NCBI GenBank assembly: GCA_012839925.1
Contig: DUMJ01000010.1
Span: 1 to 45,642 of the forward strand
Reading direction: 5' to 3'
Origin: a bacterium
Lineage (GTDB): Bacteria; DUMJ01
DNA length: 45,642 nt
Shown: positions 25,555-35,415 of the stretch, piece by piece
Position numbering within the stretch: the stretch's first letter is position 1
Layout of the letters: each line of letters opens with the position of its first letter
Program-made: the position numbers and the translations under genes
Notes under the pieces: generated by a model
What the model was told of the DNA's origin: nothing
Database searches by the model: none
The model's input: the letters and a program-made list of their open reading frames with translations, nothing else

Positions 25555-28143
25555 ATGACATCTAAAGAGATAAGGGAAGAGTTTTTAAGATTTTTTGAGT
25601 CTAAGGGACACCTTAAACTTGCCAGTGCAAGTTTAATCCCTGATGACCCAACTGTACTGTTGACCATAGCTGGGATGGTACCATTTAAGAAATACTTTCT
25701 TGGGGAAACACCTCCTGCCAGAAGGATTACAACCGTTCAAAAATGTATAAGGACCCCGGATATAGAGAGGGTGGGCTACACAAGAAGGCATTTAACATTC
25801 TTTGAGATGCTCGGGAATTTTTCTTTTGGAGACTATTTTAAGAGAGAGGCGATAACCTGGTCATGGGAATTTTTAACCGAAAGGTTGAAACTTCAAAAGG
25901 AGAAACTCTGGATAACTGTCTACAAGAATGATGAGGAATCCAGGGATATATGGGAAAGAGAGATAGGAATCCCGGCAGAGAGAATAGTCCCTATGGGAGA
26001 AGATGATAATTTCTGGACTATGGGTCCCGTGGGTCCCTGTGGACCATGCTCAGAGGTGATATTCGATCTTGGACCAGAGTTTGGATGTGGAAAGCCAGAC
26101 TGTAAGGTAGGTTGTGATTGTGACAGATATCTGGAAGTGTGGAATCTGGTATTTACAGAATTTGATAGAGATAAGGATGGCCATCTGACCCCATTACCCA
26201 GAAAGAATATTGATACCGGGATGGGTCTGGAGAGGGCAGCATTTGTGATTCAGGGAGTAAATTCAGTCTTTGAGACTGACCTGTTCCGGCCTATTATGGA
26301 CTATATAGGAGAGATAACAGAACGTCAATACAGTGAGAGCAGAGATATTACCTATAACTTCAATGTGATAGCAGACCACGCAAGAGCGATAACCTTTTTG
26401 ATAGGGGATGGAGTAATACCGGGTAATGAGGGGAGAGGGTATGTTTTAAGACGTATAATAAGAAGAGCGGTAAGATATGGAGTAAAGCTTGGCTTAAACT
26501 CACCTTTCCTCCATAAGATAGTCCCTCTGGTTGTCTTCATTATGAAGGATGCCTATCCAGAATTAGAAAGAGAGAGCGAATTTATAACAGGCATAACAAA
26601 AAGAGAAGAGGAAAACTTTTTATCTACTTTAGAGAGAGGGCTTGACAGGGTAGAAGATATTATAAAACAGGAAGGATATATCTCTGGAGAAGAGGCATTC
26701 AGACTTTATGATACGTATGGATTTCCACTAGAACTTACCCTAGAGATAGCCAGGGAAAAGAATATAGGGGTTGATATAAAAGGCTTTAAAGAAATAATGG
26801 AGGAAAGCAGAGAACGTACCAGAGCGGGTAGAAAGAAGGTCTTTCTGACAACATTGAAGGAGGATCTGACATCTAATTTTATAGGCTATGACACACTAGA
26901 GGGAGAAGGTGAGGTCCTGTATCTGACCAGGAACAACAATCCAGTTGAAGAACTTGGTAAGGGAGAGAGAGGGGAGCTAGTAACCGACGTTACTCCTTTC
27001 TATCCAGAGAGTGGAGGACAACTGTCAGATAGAGGGATTATTTTCTCCAATGGTACTAAGATCAGCGTCCTTGATGTCCAGAAAAAGGGTAACGCTATAT
27101 ATCATACGGTAGAAGTTATGGAGGGAAAAGTATCTATTGGGGATAAGGTCTATCTAAAGGTAGATGGGTCTAGAAGGAAGGCTCTAGCCAGGGCACATAC
27201 AGCCACACATATACTGCATTCAGTCCTGAGAGAGAAGCTTGGAGATATAGTCAAACAGGCAGGCTCTCTTGTGGACACAGATCATCTGAGATTTGACTTT
27301 GTGTGCTTCGATGATATCGACCCTACAACGAGAGATTCTATAGAACAGGAGATAAATAAACATATAAGAGAAGACCTTTCAGTAAAAATAGAGAGTCTTC
27401 CTCTGGAGACCGCTATTAAAGAAGGAGCAATAGCCTTATTTGGAGAAAAATATGGAGATATGGTAAGGGTGGTCGGTATAGATTCCTTGAGCAAAGAGTT
27501 ATGTGGGGGTACTCATCTAAGGGGTACAGGAGAGGTAGGAGCCTTTGTGATAAGAGAGATATACAGTGTCGGAACAGGGGTAAAGAGAGTTGAGGCATTG
27601 GTTGGAGAAAAAGCAATAGAGTTTGTGCAGAACGAAAGGGCTCTTATAGAAGAGATATCTGATATACTCAAAAGTAACCCACAAGAGATTATCCCCAGTA
27701 TAAAAAAGAGAGAGGAAGAATTAGAGAGTTTAAGAAAAGATAGCCAGAAAATTCAGCAGATACTTGCTAAACTTCTGGCAGAGAGGATTATAGATAACAG
27801 AATAACGTTAGATGGAATAGATATAGTTGGATTTCTGTTAGAGGATTTCTCAATCGATTTCTTAAGGCTAATAGGTGACAGGATAAAAGAGTATCTGCCA
27901 AGTTCAATAATATTCCTCGGGTCTAAGAATAAAGATGGTCTGAGATTTGTTATTATGGCTTCTAAGAGTGCAGTAGAAAAAGGGATAAAGGCAGGAGAAC
28001 TAATGAGAGAGATAAGCAAGCTCTTCAGTGGAAGTGGAGGTGGACGGGAAGAGCTTGCCCAGGGCGGAGGAAAACTTATCGTACCATTTGAAGATGGAAT
28101 AAGCAAACTTAAGGAACTTGTAGAGAAGAAGCTTAAGAATTAG
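25555..28143 (+). CDS. alaS: Alanyl-tRNA synthetase
   Basis: 862 residues, close to the usual length. Catalytic core: [39 protein letters not shown] and [10 protein letters not shown]. The editing domain has the zinc-binding HTATHILH (near residue 550) and CGGTHL. The C-terminal DHHA1-type region ends with [14 protein letters not shown]. All domains are intact. The ATG at 25555 has only a weak Shine-Dalgarno (GGGAG some 12 bases upstream). The stop codon overlaps that of hslU by 4 bases in convergent orientation. Confidence 0.97.
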   Translation: MTSKEIREEFLRFFESKGHLKLASASLIPDDPTVLLTIAGMVPFKKYFLGETPPARRITTVQKCIRTPDIERVGYTRRHLTFFEMLGNFSFGDYFKREAITWSWEFLTERLKLQKEKLWITVYKNDEESRDIWEREIGIPAERIVPMGEDDNFWTMGPVGPCGPCSEVIFDLGPEFGCGKPDCKVGCDCDRYLEVWNLVFTEFDRDKDGHLTPLPRKNIDTGMGLERAAFVIQGVNSVFETDLFRPIMDYIGEITERQYSESRDITYNFNVIADHARAITFLIGDGVIPGNEGRGYVLRRIIRRAVRYGVKLGLNSPFLHKIVPLVVFIMKDAYPELERESEFITGITKREEENFLSTLERGLDRVEDIIKQEGYISGEEAFRLYDTYGFPLELTLEIAREKNIGVDIKGFKEIMEESRERTRAGRKKVFLTTLKEDLTSNFIGYDTLEGEGEVLYLTRNNNPVEELGKGERGELVTDVTPFYPESGGQLSDRGIIFSNGTKISVLDVQKKGNAIYHTVEVMEGKVSIGDKVYLKVDGSRRKALARAHTATHILHSVLREKLGDIVKQAGSLVDTDHLRFDFVCFDDIDPTTRDSIEQEINKHIREDLSVKIESLPLETAIKEGAIALFGEKYGDMVRVVGIDSLSKELCGGTHLRGTGEVGAFVIREIYSVGTGVKRVEALVGEKAIEFVQNERALIEEISDILKSNPQEIIPSIKKREEELESLRKDSQKIQQILAKLLAERIIDNRITLDGIDIVGFLLEDFSIDFLRLIGDRIKEYLPSSIIFLGSKNKDGLRFVIMASKSAVEKGIKAGELMREISKLFSGSGGGREELAQGGGKLIVPFEDGISKLKELVEKKLKN

Positions 28144-29525
28144 AGTATGTACTTAGAAATATCTCTTTCCTCAAGAATGCCAGAAAGCTTTTCCTCTATA
28201 TAGTTCTCGTCTATTGTTATTTCACCATTACCTGTATCTGGAGCATTAAATGATATATCTTCCAGCACCTTCTCTGTAACTGTGTATAATCTCCTTGCCC
28301 CTATATTTTCCAGCTCTTCATTCAGCTGGAATGACCTCCTGGCTATAGCATAGATGGCAGACTCTGTAAACCTCAGATTAACACCTTCAGTGGCAAGTAA
28401 CATTGTATACTGCTTTATAAGCGCATTCTCTGGCTGCGTCAGTATTCTGACAAAATCCTCCACCTTCAATGGCTCCAATTCTACCCTTATAGGAAATCTC
28501 CCCTGCAATTCCGGAATAAGGTCACTAGGTTTAGTCTCGTGGAATGCCCCTGCTCCGATAAATAAGATAAAATCTGTTCTTACCGGTCCATACCTGGTAT
28601 TAACAGTGGAGCCTTCTACTATAGGAAGAAGATCCCTCTGAACCCCTTCTCTTGAGACATCAGGTCCTGCCCCTCTCTCACGTCCCGCTATCTTATCCAT
28701 CTCGTCTATAAATATTATCCCCGACTGCTCTGCCCTGATAACTCCTTCTCTTATAGCACTTTCCTCATCTATAAGTTTCTTTGCCTCTTCCTCTTCAAGA
28801 ATCCTCAGCGCTTCCTTAACAGTTGTCTTTCTATGCGTCTTCTTTTTAGGAAGTATACCATCAAAGATATTCTGCATATTTATCCCCAGGTCATCCATAC
28901 CTACCCCACTGAGGATATTAAAGGCAGGCATAGTTGAACTTTCGACCTCTATCTCAACTATAACATTGTCAAGCAGACCTCTTCTTAAATCTCCCCTAGC
29001 ATTCTCCCTCTTCTCTCTGATCTCAGGAGGGACAGCTTTAGTCTGGGTTCTGGCAACACCCTGAAATATCATCTCCAGAGGATTAGCAGATTCGTAGGTC
29101 TGAGGGTTTGGATAGAGATACTCAAGAAGTCTATCCTCGGCAAATAACCTCGCCTGAGCTCTGACCTTTTCCATCTCTCTCCTTTTCACAGTCTGAACAG
29201 AGACCTCGACCAGGTCTCTGACCATAGAATCTACGTCTCTACCAACATATCCAACCTCTGTAAATTTAGTTGCTTCAACCTTGACAAATGGGGCATCTAC
29301 CACCTGAGACAATCTTCTTGCTATCTCAGTCTTACCTACTCCAGTAGGACCTATCATAAGTATATTCTTGGGGGAGACCTCTCTTCTGAGCTCTTCTGGC
29401 AGTTTCATCCTCCGTATTCTATTCCTTATAGCTATAGCAACAGCTCTTTTCGCCTGGTCCTGTCCAATTATATATCTATCAAGTTCTCTGACTATCTCTT
29501 TGGGTGTAAGTTCTCTATTGTCCAA
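28140..29525 (-). CDS. hslU: HslU, ATPase subunit of the HslUV protease
   Basis: 461 residues. The AAA+ unfoldase that feeds proteins to the HslV peptidase. [27 protein letters not shown] opens the protein; Walker A is GPTGVGKTE (residues 59-67), followed by the pore loop [20 protein letters not shown], an I domain at ~110-240 and Walker [10 protein letters not shown]. The C terminus DISKYIL is the tail that inserts into HslV and is preserved. The start is a TTG. hslV usually lies directly upstream, but here rhaB does, so HslV must be encoded elsewhere or be missing. Confidence 0.95.
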   Translation of the reverse strand: MDNRELTPKEIVRELDRYIIGQDQAKRAVAIAIRNRIRRMKLPEELRREVSPKNILMIGPTGVGKTEIARRLSQVVDAPFVKVEATKFTEVGYVGRDVDSMVRDLVEVSVQTVKRREMEKVRAQARLFAEDRLLEYLYPNPQTYESANPLEMIFQGVARTQTKAVPPEIREKRENARGDLRRGLLDNVIVEIEVESSTMPAFNILSGVGMDDLGINMQNIFDGILPKKKTHRKTTVKEALRILEEEEAKKLIDEESAIREGVIRAEQSGIIFIDEMDKIAGRERGAGPDVSREGVQRDLLPIVEGSTVNTRYGPVRTDFILFIGAGAFHETKPSDLIPELQGRFPIRVELEPLKVEDFVRILTQPENALIKQYTMLLATEGVNLRFTESAIYAIARRSFQLNEELENIGARRLYTVTEKVLEDISFNAPDTGNGEITIDENYIEEKLSGILEERDISKYIL

Positions 29526-29555
29526 ATCAATTCACTTCCCTTTTAATAAATTCTC

Positions 29556-31031
29556 TCATCTTATTATAACATTTTTAAATCTCTCGTATTCTTTTTCCCA
29601 CAGGTTGACATCCCTTGGATAGTACACTACCGTCTCAAAAGAATTTTTTATCAATCTTCTCCCCTCTTCCAGATCCTTAATAGCACCCTTAGCCATAGCC
29701 TGAACCATAATATTTCCCATAGCGGTAGCTTCCACCGGACCAGTATATACCGGTACTTCCAACGCATCAGCTGTAAACTGGGATAATAGAATATTCTGAG
29801 AACCACCACCCACTATATGCAGGGTATCTATATCCTTCTTGATAAGACTCTTCAGTGTCTCAAAAACATCCTTATATCTAAATGCAAGGCTCTCAAAGAT
29901 GCATCTCGCGATCTCCCCCCTTGTCTCAGGGACTCCCTGACCTGTCTTTATGCAGAAATCTTTTATAGCAGATGGCATATCAGGAGGATTCAAGAAGGAA
30001 GAATCATCAGGGTCTATAAAGAACTTAAAAGGCTTGGACTCTTCAGCTAACCTGACTATCTCATTATAGGATAAATTGTCCCCTTCCCTCTCCCATGACC
30101 TTCTGCATCCCTGGAGAAGCCATAGACCCGTTATATTTTTAAGGAATCTAAATGTCCTGTTAATTCCTCCTTCATTGGTAAAGTTGGCATCCATAGATTC
30201 TTTAGTAATTATAGGTTCCTTTACCTCTACACCCATTAAAGACCATGTTCCGGAACTGATATAAGCCCAATTGTCTCCCTCAGCTGGAACAGCAGCTACA
30301 GCTGACCCAGTATCATGCTCGGCTGGTGCAACAATAGTTATACCTCTTACACCAAGTTCTTCCCTTATATCAGGATATATGTCTCCAAGATCTGCCCCTG
30401 TATCCAAAATCTCAGGCATAATCTCCATGGGTAGATCAAGGGCATCGAAAATATCTCTACTCCACCTGTTATTAATAGGGTCGTATAACTGAGAAGTGGT
30501 GGCAATAGAAAATTCAGTACTCACTTTACCTGTAAACATAAAGTTAAACAGGTCTGGCATAAAAAGGAGCTTATGTATAGAATTGAAAAGGGGGGAATTC
30601 TCAAGTTTCATACTGTAGAGCTGAAAGATAGAATTTATCTGCATAATCTGAATCCCGGTCAACTGATACAGTTTCTCTCTCGGTATTATTTCAAATACCT
30701 TCTCTGGCATACCATTTGTCCTGGAGTCCCTATAACATACCGGCAATCCCACCAGTTCATTGTTTGTACTTATAAAACCAAAATCCACACCCCAGGTATC
30801 TATTCCTATACTCTCTATATCCGGAAATTCTCTGACCCCATTTATCAATCCCTGTTTTAATTCCTGAAACATCTCAGTTACATTCCAGTAGAGTCTTCCC
30901 AATATTCTCACCGGTCTATTCATAAACCTGTGAACCTCTCTGAGTGTTATCCTGTTCTCATTTAAAGAACCGACCACTGCCCGACCACTCTCCGCTCCAA
31001 GATCAAAGGCGAGGAATACTCTGTTATCCAT
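29556..31031 (-). CDS. rhaB: Rhamnulokinase
   Basis: 491 residues of the FGGY sugar-kinase family. It phosphorylates L-rhamnulose at O-1 using ATP. FLAFDLGAESGRAVVG is the first ATP-binding loop; VDFGFI, PVCYRDSRT, APAEHDTGSAVAAVPA and YISSGTWSLMGVE are typical of RhaB, and IVGGGSQN is the second nucleotide loop. The ATG follows GGAGGGAG. It diverges from the rhamnose isomerase gene across 91 bases. A rhamnulose-1-phosphate aldolase is not in the window. Confidence 0.93.
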   Translation of the reverse strand: MDNRVFLAFDLGAESGRAVVGSLNENRITLREVHRFMNRPVRILGRLYWNVTEMFQELKQGLINGVREFPDIESIGIDTWGVDFGFISTNNELVGLPVCYRDSRTNGMPEKVFEIIPREKLYQLTGIQIMQINSIFQLYSMKLENSPLFNSIHKLLFMPDLFNFMFTGKVSTEFSIATTSQLYDPINNRWSRDIFDALDLPMEIMPEILDTGADLGDIYPDIREELGVRGITIVAPAEHDTGSAVAAVPAEGDNWAYISSGTWSLMGVEVKEPIITKESMDANFTNEGGINRTFRFLKNITGLWLLQGCRRSWEREGDNLSYNEIVRLAEESKPFKFFIDPDDSSFLNPPDMPSAIKDFCIKTGQGVPETRGEIARCIFESLAFRYKDVFETLKSLIKKDIDTLHIVGGGSQNILLSQFTADALEVPVYTGPVEATAMGNIMVQAMAKGAIKDLEEGRRLIKNSFETVVYYPRDVNLWEKEYERFKNVIIR

Positions 31032-31058
31032 AGATATCTCCCTCCTTGTTTTTTATTC

Positions 31059-31093
31059 GGTATCTTAATTATAACAGATTATGGTATATTAAT
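31059..31093. promoter_or_regulatory. Direct repeat in the rhamnose intergenic region
   Basis: GGTATCTTAAT (31059-31069) and GGTATATTAAT (31083-31093) differ at one base and are 24 bases apart, about two helical turns plus, in the 91-base space between the divergent rhamnulokinase and rhamnose isomerase genes. They may be half-sites of a rhamnose-responsive regulator. No regulator gene is adjacent. Confidence 0.3.
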
Positions 31094-31122
31094 ATTAAAT
31101 TATATGCTGGGAGGATAAAGAT

Positions 31123-32316
31123 ATGAAGAATTATGAGAAAAGGTATGAACTGCTGAAGGAATCTCTAGGAGAGAGAGGAATATCCATAGATGAGGTAAAA
31201 GAAAAGTTAAAGAGTCTCAGGATAGAGACCCCAAGCTGGGGATACGGAGATTCTGGAACCAGATTTTATGTGTTCAAACAAAAAGGAGCTGCCAGGGATG
31301 TATGGGAGAAAATCCAGGATGCAGCCCAGGTTCATAAACTCACTGGAGTCTGTCCCACTGTCGCCTTACATATACCCTGGGACTATACAGAGAACTGGGA
31401 AGAACTGCTTGAGTATACGAAATCACTTGGGGTAAAACCCGGAGCAATAAATCCAAATCTATTTCAGGACGATGACTATAAATTGGGAAGTCTCTGTAAC
31501 CCTGATAAAAGGATAAGGGAAAAGGCTATAGCCCATATTCTGGAATGCATTGACATCGCCAGTAAATTAGGCTCCAGAGACATAAGTCTATGGATATCTG
31601 ATGGGACAAACCATCCAGGTCAGGATGATATAAAGGAGAGGAAACATCGACTGGAAGAATCCTTGATGGAGGTTTACAAGAACCTGGGTAATAATATGAG
31701 ACTTCTCATAGAGTATAAATTCTTTGAACCTGCCTTTTACCTGACCGACGTTGGAGACTGGGGAATGGCTTATCTACTCTCAACAAAATTGGGACCAAAG
31801 GCGATGGTGTTGGTAGACCTTGGACATCATCCTCTGGGGACAAACATAGAACAGATAGTTGCCTATCTAATAGATGAGAAAAGATTGGGTGGATTCCATT
31901 TTAACAACAAAAAATATGCGGATGATGACCTTACAGTTGGTTCAATAAACCCCTATGAACTGTTCCTTATCTATAATGAGCTGGTTGCCGCAGAGTATGA
32001 CGGGATAAAACTGGATGTAGCTTATATGATAGATCAGAGTCATAATATAAAGCAGAAGATAGAAGAGATGCTGCAGAGTGTAGAGAATATTCAAAAAGCC
32101 TATGCTAAGGCTCTGATAGTGGATAGAAAATTCCTGAAGAAGTATCAACTTGAAGGAGATATAGTCAGTGCAGAAAAGATTCTCACAGATGCATTCGAGA
32201 CAGATGTTATGCCAATAATATACAAAGCCAGAGAAGAACTAGGAGTACCCCTTGATCCGATATCCTCATTAAGAGATAGTGGATATCTGGAAAAGATAAG
32301 AAAGGAAAGGGTTTAG
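31123..32316 (+). CDS. rhaI: L-rhamnose isomerase, RhaI type
   Basis: 397 residues. Converts L-rhamnose to L-rhamnulose, the substrate of the neighbouring kinase. It is a TIM-barrel metal enzyme of the Rhizobium/Pseudomonas-type family, unlike the E. coli RhaA. Visible blocks are ETPSWGYGDSGTRFYVFKQKG in outline, HIPWD, WISDGTNHPGQDD, LLIEYKFFEPAFY, LVDLGHHPLGTNIEQIV and GGFHFNNKKYADDDL, supplying the His, Glu and Asp metal ligands. GGGAGG precedes the ATG by nine bases. A hairpin terminator follows the stop. Confidence 0.93.
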   Translation: MKNYEKRYELLKESLGERGISIDEVKEKLKSLRIETPSWGYGDSGTRFYVFKQKGAARDVWEKIQDAAQVHKLTGVCPTVALHIPWDYTENWEELLEYTKSLGVKPGAINPNLFQDDDYKLGSLCNPDKRIREKAIAHILECIDIASKLGSRDISLWISDGTNHPGQDDIKERKHRLEESLMEVYKNLGNNMRLLIEYKFFEPAFYLTDVGDWGMAYLLSTKLGPKAMVLVDLGHHPLGTNIEQIVAYLIDEKRLGGFHFNNKKYADDDLTVGSINPYELFLIYNELVAAEYDGIKLDVAYMIDQSHNIKQKIEEMLQSVENIQKAYAKALIVDRKFLKKYQLEGDIVSAEKILTDAFETDVMPIIYKAREELGVPLDPISSLRDSGYLEKIRKERV

Positions 32317-32342
32317 AGAGCGGGGTCTACCCGCTCTTATTT
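32317..32342 (+). terminator. Hairpin terminator after rhamnose isomerase gene
   Basis: AGAGCGGG (32317-32324) and CCCGCTCT (32330-32337) form a perfect 8-bp GC-rich stem with a 5-base loop, followed by TATTT. It starts right after the stop codon. It also lies just past the end of the convergent ridA gene and could serve both strands, though the T run is only on the plus strand. Confidence 0.65.
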
Positions 32343-32721
32343 ACCCCTTATAAGCCACCGCCTCTATCTCTATCCTGACTCCTCTGGGAAGTTCCTCTAC
32401 CGCTACCGTACTTCTGGCAGGTGGATCTTTTTCAAAAAAGCTTCCATAAACAGAATTAAATTCTTTGAAATCTTCCATATCAGTAAGAAAAACAGTGGTC
32501 TTTATTACTGAACTTAGATTTAACCCGGCATTTTCCAGTATGGCTTTTATATTCTCCATTATCTGAACTGTAGCTCCTTTTATATCTGACTTGATTTCAC
32601 CTGTAACCGGATCAACTGGGATCTGTCCTGATATAAATATAAAATTTCCAGCATCAATAGCCTGAGAATACGGTCCGATAGCCTTTGGTGCCTTATCGGT
32701 CGATATCACTTTTTTCATCAT
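32341..32721 (-). CDS. ridA: RidA/YjgF-family enamine/imine deaminase
   Basis: 126 residues. [58 protein letters not shown] and the C-terminal [22 protein letters not shown] (with the conserved Arg) match the RidA family along its whole length. RidA hydrolyses reactive enamine/imine intermediates, protecting PLP enzymes. Two adjacent ATG codons follow AGGAGG; the second (32718) has the better spacing. Confidence 0.93.
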   Translation of the reverse strand: MMKKVISTDKAPKAIGPYSQAIDAGNFIFISGQIPVDPVTGEIKSDIKGATVQIMENIKAILENAGLNLSSVIKTTVFLTDMEDFKEFNSVYGSFFEKDPPARSTVAVEELPRGVRIEIEAVAYKG

Positions 32722-32770
32722 TCATCCTCCTGCAAGATATTTTTAGTTATTTTATCACTTTCCAGAATAT

Positions 32771-32799
32771 TTGTATAATCTTTTCTTTTGCTGTATAAT
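32771..32799 (+). promoter_or_regulatory. Promoter ending six bases before the Nudix ATG
   Basis: TATAAT (32794-32799) follows a weak -35 (TTGTAT, 32771-32776) at 17 bases. The ATG at 32806 lies where transcription should begin, and no Shine-Dalgarno is present, so the mRNA is probably leaderless. Confidence 0.5.
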
Positions 32800-32805
32800 T
32801 AAGCT

Positions 32806-33330
32806 ATGCAGATAGAAGAGCTTGTAAGGTCAACACTCAAATTTGAAGGACGGATTATAAAAGTAAAGGTAGATGAGGTAAGAATTCCTGATGGAAGCAT
32901 AGTAACCAGAGAGGTTGTCGTTCACAGAGGAGCGGTAGGAATCCTCCCCATCATGGACAATAAGGTATTCCTGGTAAGACAGTATAGACATCCAGCTGGA
33001 GAAATCCTGTGGGAGATACCTGCTGGAATATTCGGAGAAAGTGAAACCCCTGAGGAATGTGCCATAAGAGAGTTGAGAGAAGAAACGGGACTATTTCCAT
33101 TAAATTTGGTAAGGTTGGGGGAAGTATTTGTATCTCCTGGATGCAGTACGGAAAAGATATACCTCTTCTATGCAGACAAGTTTAAGTCAGACCCACTTCC
33201 AAAGGATGAGGATGAAAATATAGAGGTGGGAGAATTCGATATAGATACCTTCAGAGATATGATAGAAGAGGGAAAGATAAGAGATGGTAAAACGTTAGCC
33301 TCTTTCTGTCTCTACCTGTTAAAGAGATGA
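32806..33330 (+). CDS. Nudix hydrolase (ADP-ribose pyrophosphatase-like)
   Basis: 174 residues. The Nudix box is complete: G-I-F-G-E-S-E-T-P-E-E-C-A followed by IRELREETGL (around residues 82-104). Sequence before it (VVHRGAVGILPIMDNKVFLVRQYRHPAG, WEIPAG) and after it (VFVSPGCSTEKIYLFYAD) fits the ADP-sugar pyrophosphatase group, which splits ADP-ribose to AMP and ribose-5-phosphate. First gene of a tight operon with the endonuclease Q-like gene, overlapping it by 4 bases. The start appears leaderless. Confidence 0.9.
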   Translation: MQIEELVRSTLKFEGRIIKVKVDEVRIPDGSIVTREVVVHRGAVGILPIMDNKVFLVRQYRHPAGEILWEIPAGIFGESETPEECAIRELREETGLFPLNLVRLGEVFVSPGCSTEKIYLFYADKFKSDPLPKDEDENIEVGEFDIDTFRDMIEEGKIRDGKTLASFCLYLLKR

Positions 33331-34538
33331 AGATATTCTGCGACCTTCATATACACATAGGAAGTACATCAAGGGGAGAGGCGGTTAAGGTAACAGGGGC
33401 GAAGAACCTTACCTTTGGCAATATTGCCAGGGAGTGTAAAGAGAGAAAGGGGGTACAGGTCGTTGGTATAGTGGACTGTGCATCCCCGGTCGTTCTAAAA
33501 GATATAGATGAGCTTATAGAATCAGAGGAGATGGTTGAACTTCAAGACGGAGGGCTCTTCTACAGGGATGAAATCCTGATACTCCCAGGTTCTGAGGTGG
33601 AGACAACGGAGGCTAATGGTGGGAATGCACATCATCTAGCATTTTTCCCAGGTGTAGAAGGGGCTAAAAAGTTCAGTAAGTTTCTCTCCAGACATGTAAC
33701 GAATATAAACTTCAGTACTCAAAGGTGCAGACTTCCTGCCCAAAGGGTATGGGAAGTGGTAAATAGCCTTGATGGAATTCTCATTCCAGCTCATGCTTTT
33801 ACCCCACATAAGAGCGTATATGGAAACTGTTACCCAAGATTATCCCAGATCTTTAAAGATTCCGCTCTGGACAAAATACCTGCAATAGAACTAGGACTAA
33901 GTGCAGATACTGATCTGGCAGATAGAATAGCAGAACTATCCAAATTTACATTTTTAAGTAATTCGGATGCACACTCACTTACAAAGATTGGAAGAGAATA
34001 TAACATAATGGAGATTGAAAGTCTATCATATAGAGAAGTTTTAATGGCTCTACAGAGAGATGATGGGAGAAGGGTAACAGACAATTATGGATTAGACCCA
34101 AAACTGGGCAAATATCATCGCAGCTTCTGTCCTCTATGCGATAGAATAGCGACAGAAAATCCTCCGGTTACTGTATGCAGGAATTGTGGAAATGAGAATA
34201 TGGTAATAGGAGTGCTGGACAGAATCACCATGATACAGGACTACCCAGAGCCAAGGCATCCAGGACACAGACCACCTTATCACTATCAGGTTCCGCTGGA
34301 GTTCGTCCCTGGTATCGGAGAAAAGATGTACAAGATACTTATAGAAACATTTGGTAGTGAGATGGGAGTCTTACACAATGCAGATGAAGAAAGTCTCTCC
34401 AGGGCTGTAGGAAGAGATTTAGCCCGGCTGATCATAAAGGCACGAGAGGGTACGATAAAGCTGGCTCCTGGAGGAGGAGGGATATATGGAAAGGTCGTTG
34501 AAGAAAAAAGACAGAGACAGTTATCTCTCTTCCAATAG
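33327..34538 (+). CDS. Endonuclease Q-like PHP-domain nuclease with clamp-binding tail
   Basis: 403 residues. PHP domain first: FCDLHIHIG (Asp6, His8, His10), a GSEVETTEANGGNAHHLAFFP block, IPAHAFTPHK and SNSDAHS, all metal-ligand motifs. A four-Cys zinc finger follows (CPLC...CRNC, ~270-292), then a helix-hairpin-helix-like VPGIGEKMYKIL. This order is that of endonuclease Q, which nicks DNA 5' to deaminated bases (uracil, hypoxanthine) and is known in archaea and some bacteria. Residues 398-402, QLSLF, match the bacterial beta-clamp-binding consensus. Overlaps the Nudix gene by 4 bases and the Xer gene by 53. Confidence 0.85.
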   Translation: MKIFCDLHIHIGSTSRGEAVKVTGAKNLTFGNIARECKERKGVQVVGIVDCASPVVLKDIDELIESEEMVELQDGGLFYRDEILILPGSEVETTEANGGNAHHLAFFPGVEGAKKFSKFLSRHVTNINFSTQRCRLPAQRVWEVVNSLDGILIPAHAFTPHKSVYGNCYPRLSQIFKDSALDKIPAIELGLSADTDLADRIAELSKFTFLSNSDAHSLTKIGREYNIMEIESLSYREVLMALQRDDGRRVTDNYGLDPKLGKYHRSFCPLCDRIATENPPVTVCRNCGNENMVIGVLDRITMIQDYPEPRHPGHRPPYHYQVPLEFVPGIGEKMYKILIETFGSEMGVLHNADEESLSRAVGRDLARLIIKAREGTIKLAPGGGGIYGKVVEEKRQRQLSLFQ

Positions 34539-35415
34539 ATACTACATAGATAAATTTCTCTCATTTTTATTCTATGAAAGGGGATATTCCAGGAACACTT
34601 TATCATCCTACAGGATTGATCTTATGGAGCTCTCTGAGTTCTTATTAGAAAAAGATGCTTCATTGCTTACAGCCAGCAAAGAATTCATCAGCGAATTTAT
34701 AAATGACCTCTCAGAGAGAGGATTTTCCAACAATACAATTATAAGAAAGCTGGCGTCTATAAGAACATTTTATAAATATCTGTTAAATGAGGGTATAATA
34801 AATGAAGACCTGGTATCTTTCCTTGATACACCCAAGAAAGAGAAAAAAATTCCTAGGGTTTTATTCGAGGAGCAGATAAAGACGTTGCTGGAGCAGCCAC
34901 TTCTCCAGGAGGAAAGATACGCAAGGGAGAGGTCTATCCTTGAGTTACTTTACTCCTGTGGACTCAGGGTAAGTGAGATAGTAGGACTCACCCTGAATGA
35001 TATAAACCTGGATGAAGGATTCGTAAGAGTAAAGGGGAAAGGGGGCAAGGAGAGGATAGTCCCACTAGGGTCAAAGGCTATATCTGCCATCAGAGAATAT
35101 CTGAATCAGAGAAGAGAGATAAGGGAGAAAAAATTATTTTTAAATAACAGGAAAAAAGGGCTATCCAGACAGAGTGTGTGGCTCATAGTGAAACAATTTG
35201 CCAGCAACGTTGGGCTTGATATAAGCCCTCATACCCTGAGACACTCTTTTGCTACCCACCTTTTAGACAATGGTGCCGACCTTAGAGTTGTTCAAGAACT
35301 CCTTGGACATTCAAGTATATCAACAACTCAAATATATACTCATGTATCTACCAAAAGACTTAAAGAAGAGTTTGAGATGGCTCATCCAAGAGCCATAGAA
35401 GGGAGAGACGTATGA
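34486..35415 (+). CDS. xerD: Tyrosine site-specific recombinase, XerC/XerD family
   Basis: 309 residues. N-terminal SAM-like DNA-binding domain (residues ~18-115, FLSFLFYERGYSRNTLSSYRIDL in outline) and a complete catalytic domain: Arg161 (CGLRVSE), Lys185/188 (KGKGGKER), His249-x-x-Arg252 (HTLRHSFATHLL), His275 (LGHSSI) and nucleophile Tyr284. Xer recombinases resolve chromosome dimers at dif. XerC and XerD cannot be separated with certainty from one sequence. The ATG follows GGAGGAGGAGGG within the end of the endonuclease gene. Its housekeeping context argues against an integrase. Confidence 0.88.
   Translation: MERSLKKKDRDSYLSSNRYYIDKFLSFLFYERGYSRNTLSSYRIDLMELSEFLLEKDASLLTASKEFISEFINDLSERGFSNNTIIRKLASIRTFYKYLLNEGIINEDLVSFLDTPKKEKKIPRVLFEEQIKTLLEQPLLQEERYARERSILELLYSCGLRVSEIVGLTLNDINLDEGFVRVKGKGGKERIVPLGSKAISAIREYLNQRREIREKKLFLNNRKKGLSRQSVWLIVKQFASNVGLDISPHTLRHSFATHLLDNGADLRVVQELLGHSSISTTQIYTHVSTKRLKEEFEMAHPRAIEGRDV

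Noticed and set aside
34486..35415. Phage or integron integrase
   Set aside because: The recombinase has the size and motifs of XerC/XerD, overlaps housekeeping genes on both sides, and no attachment site or other phage gene is present.
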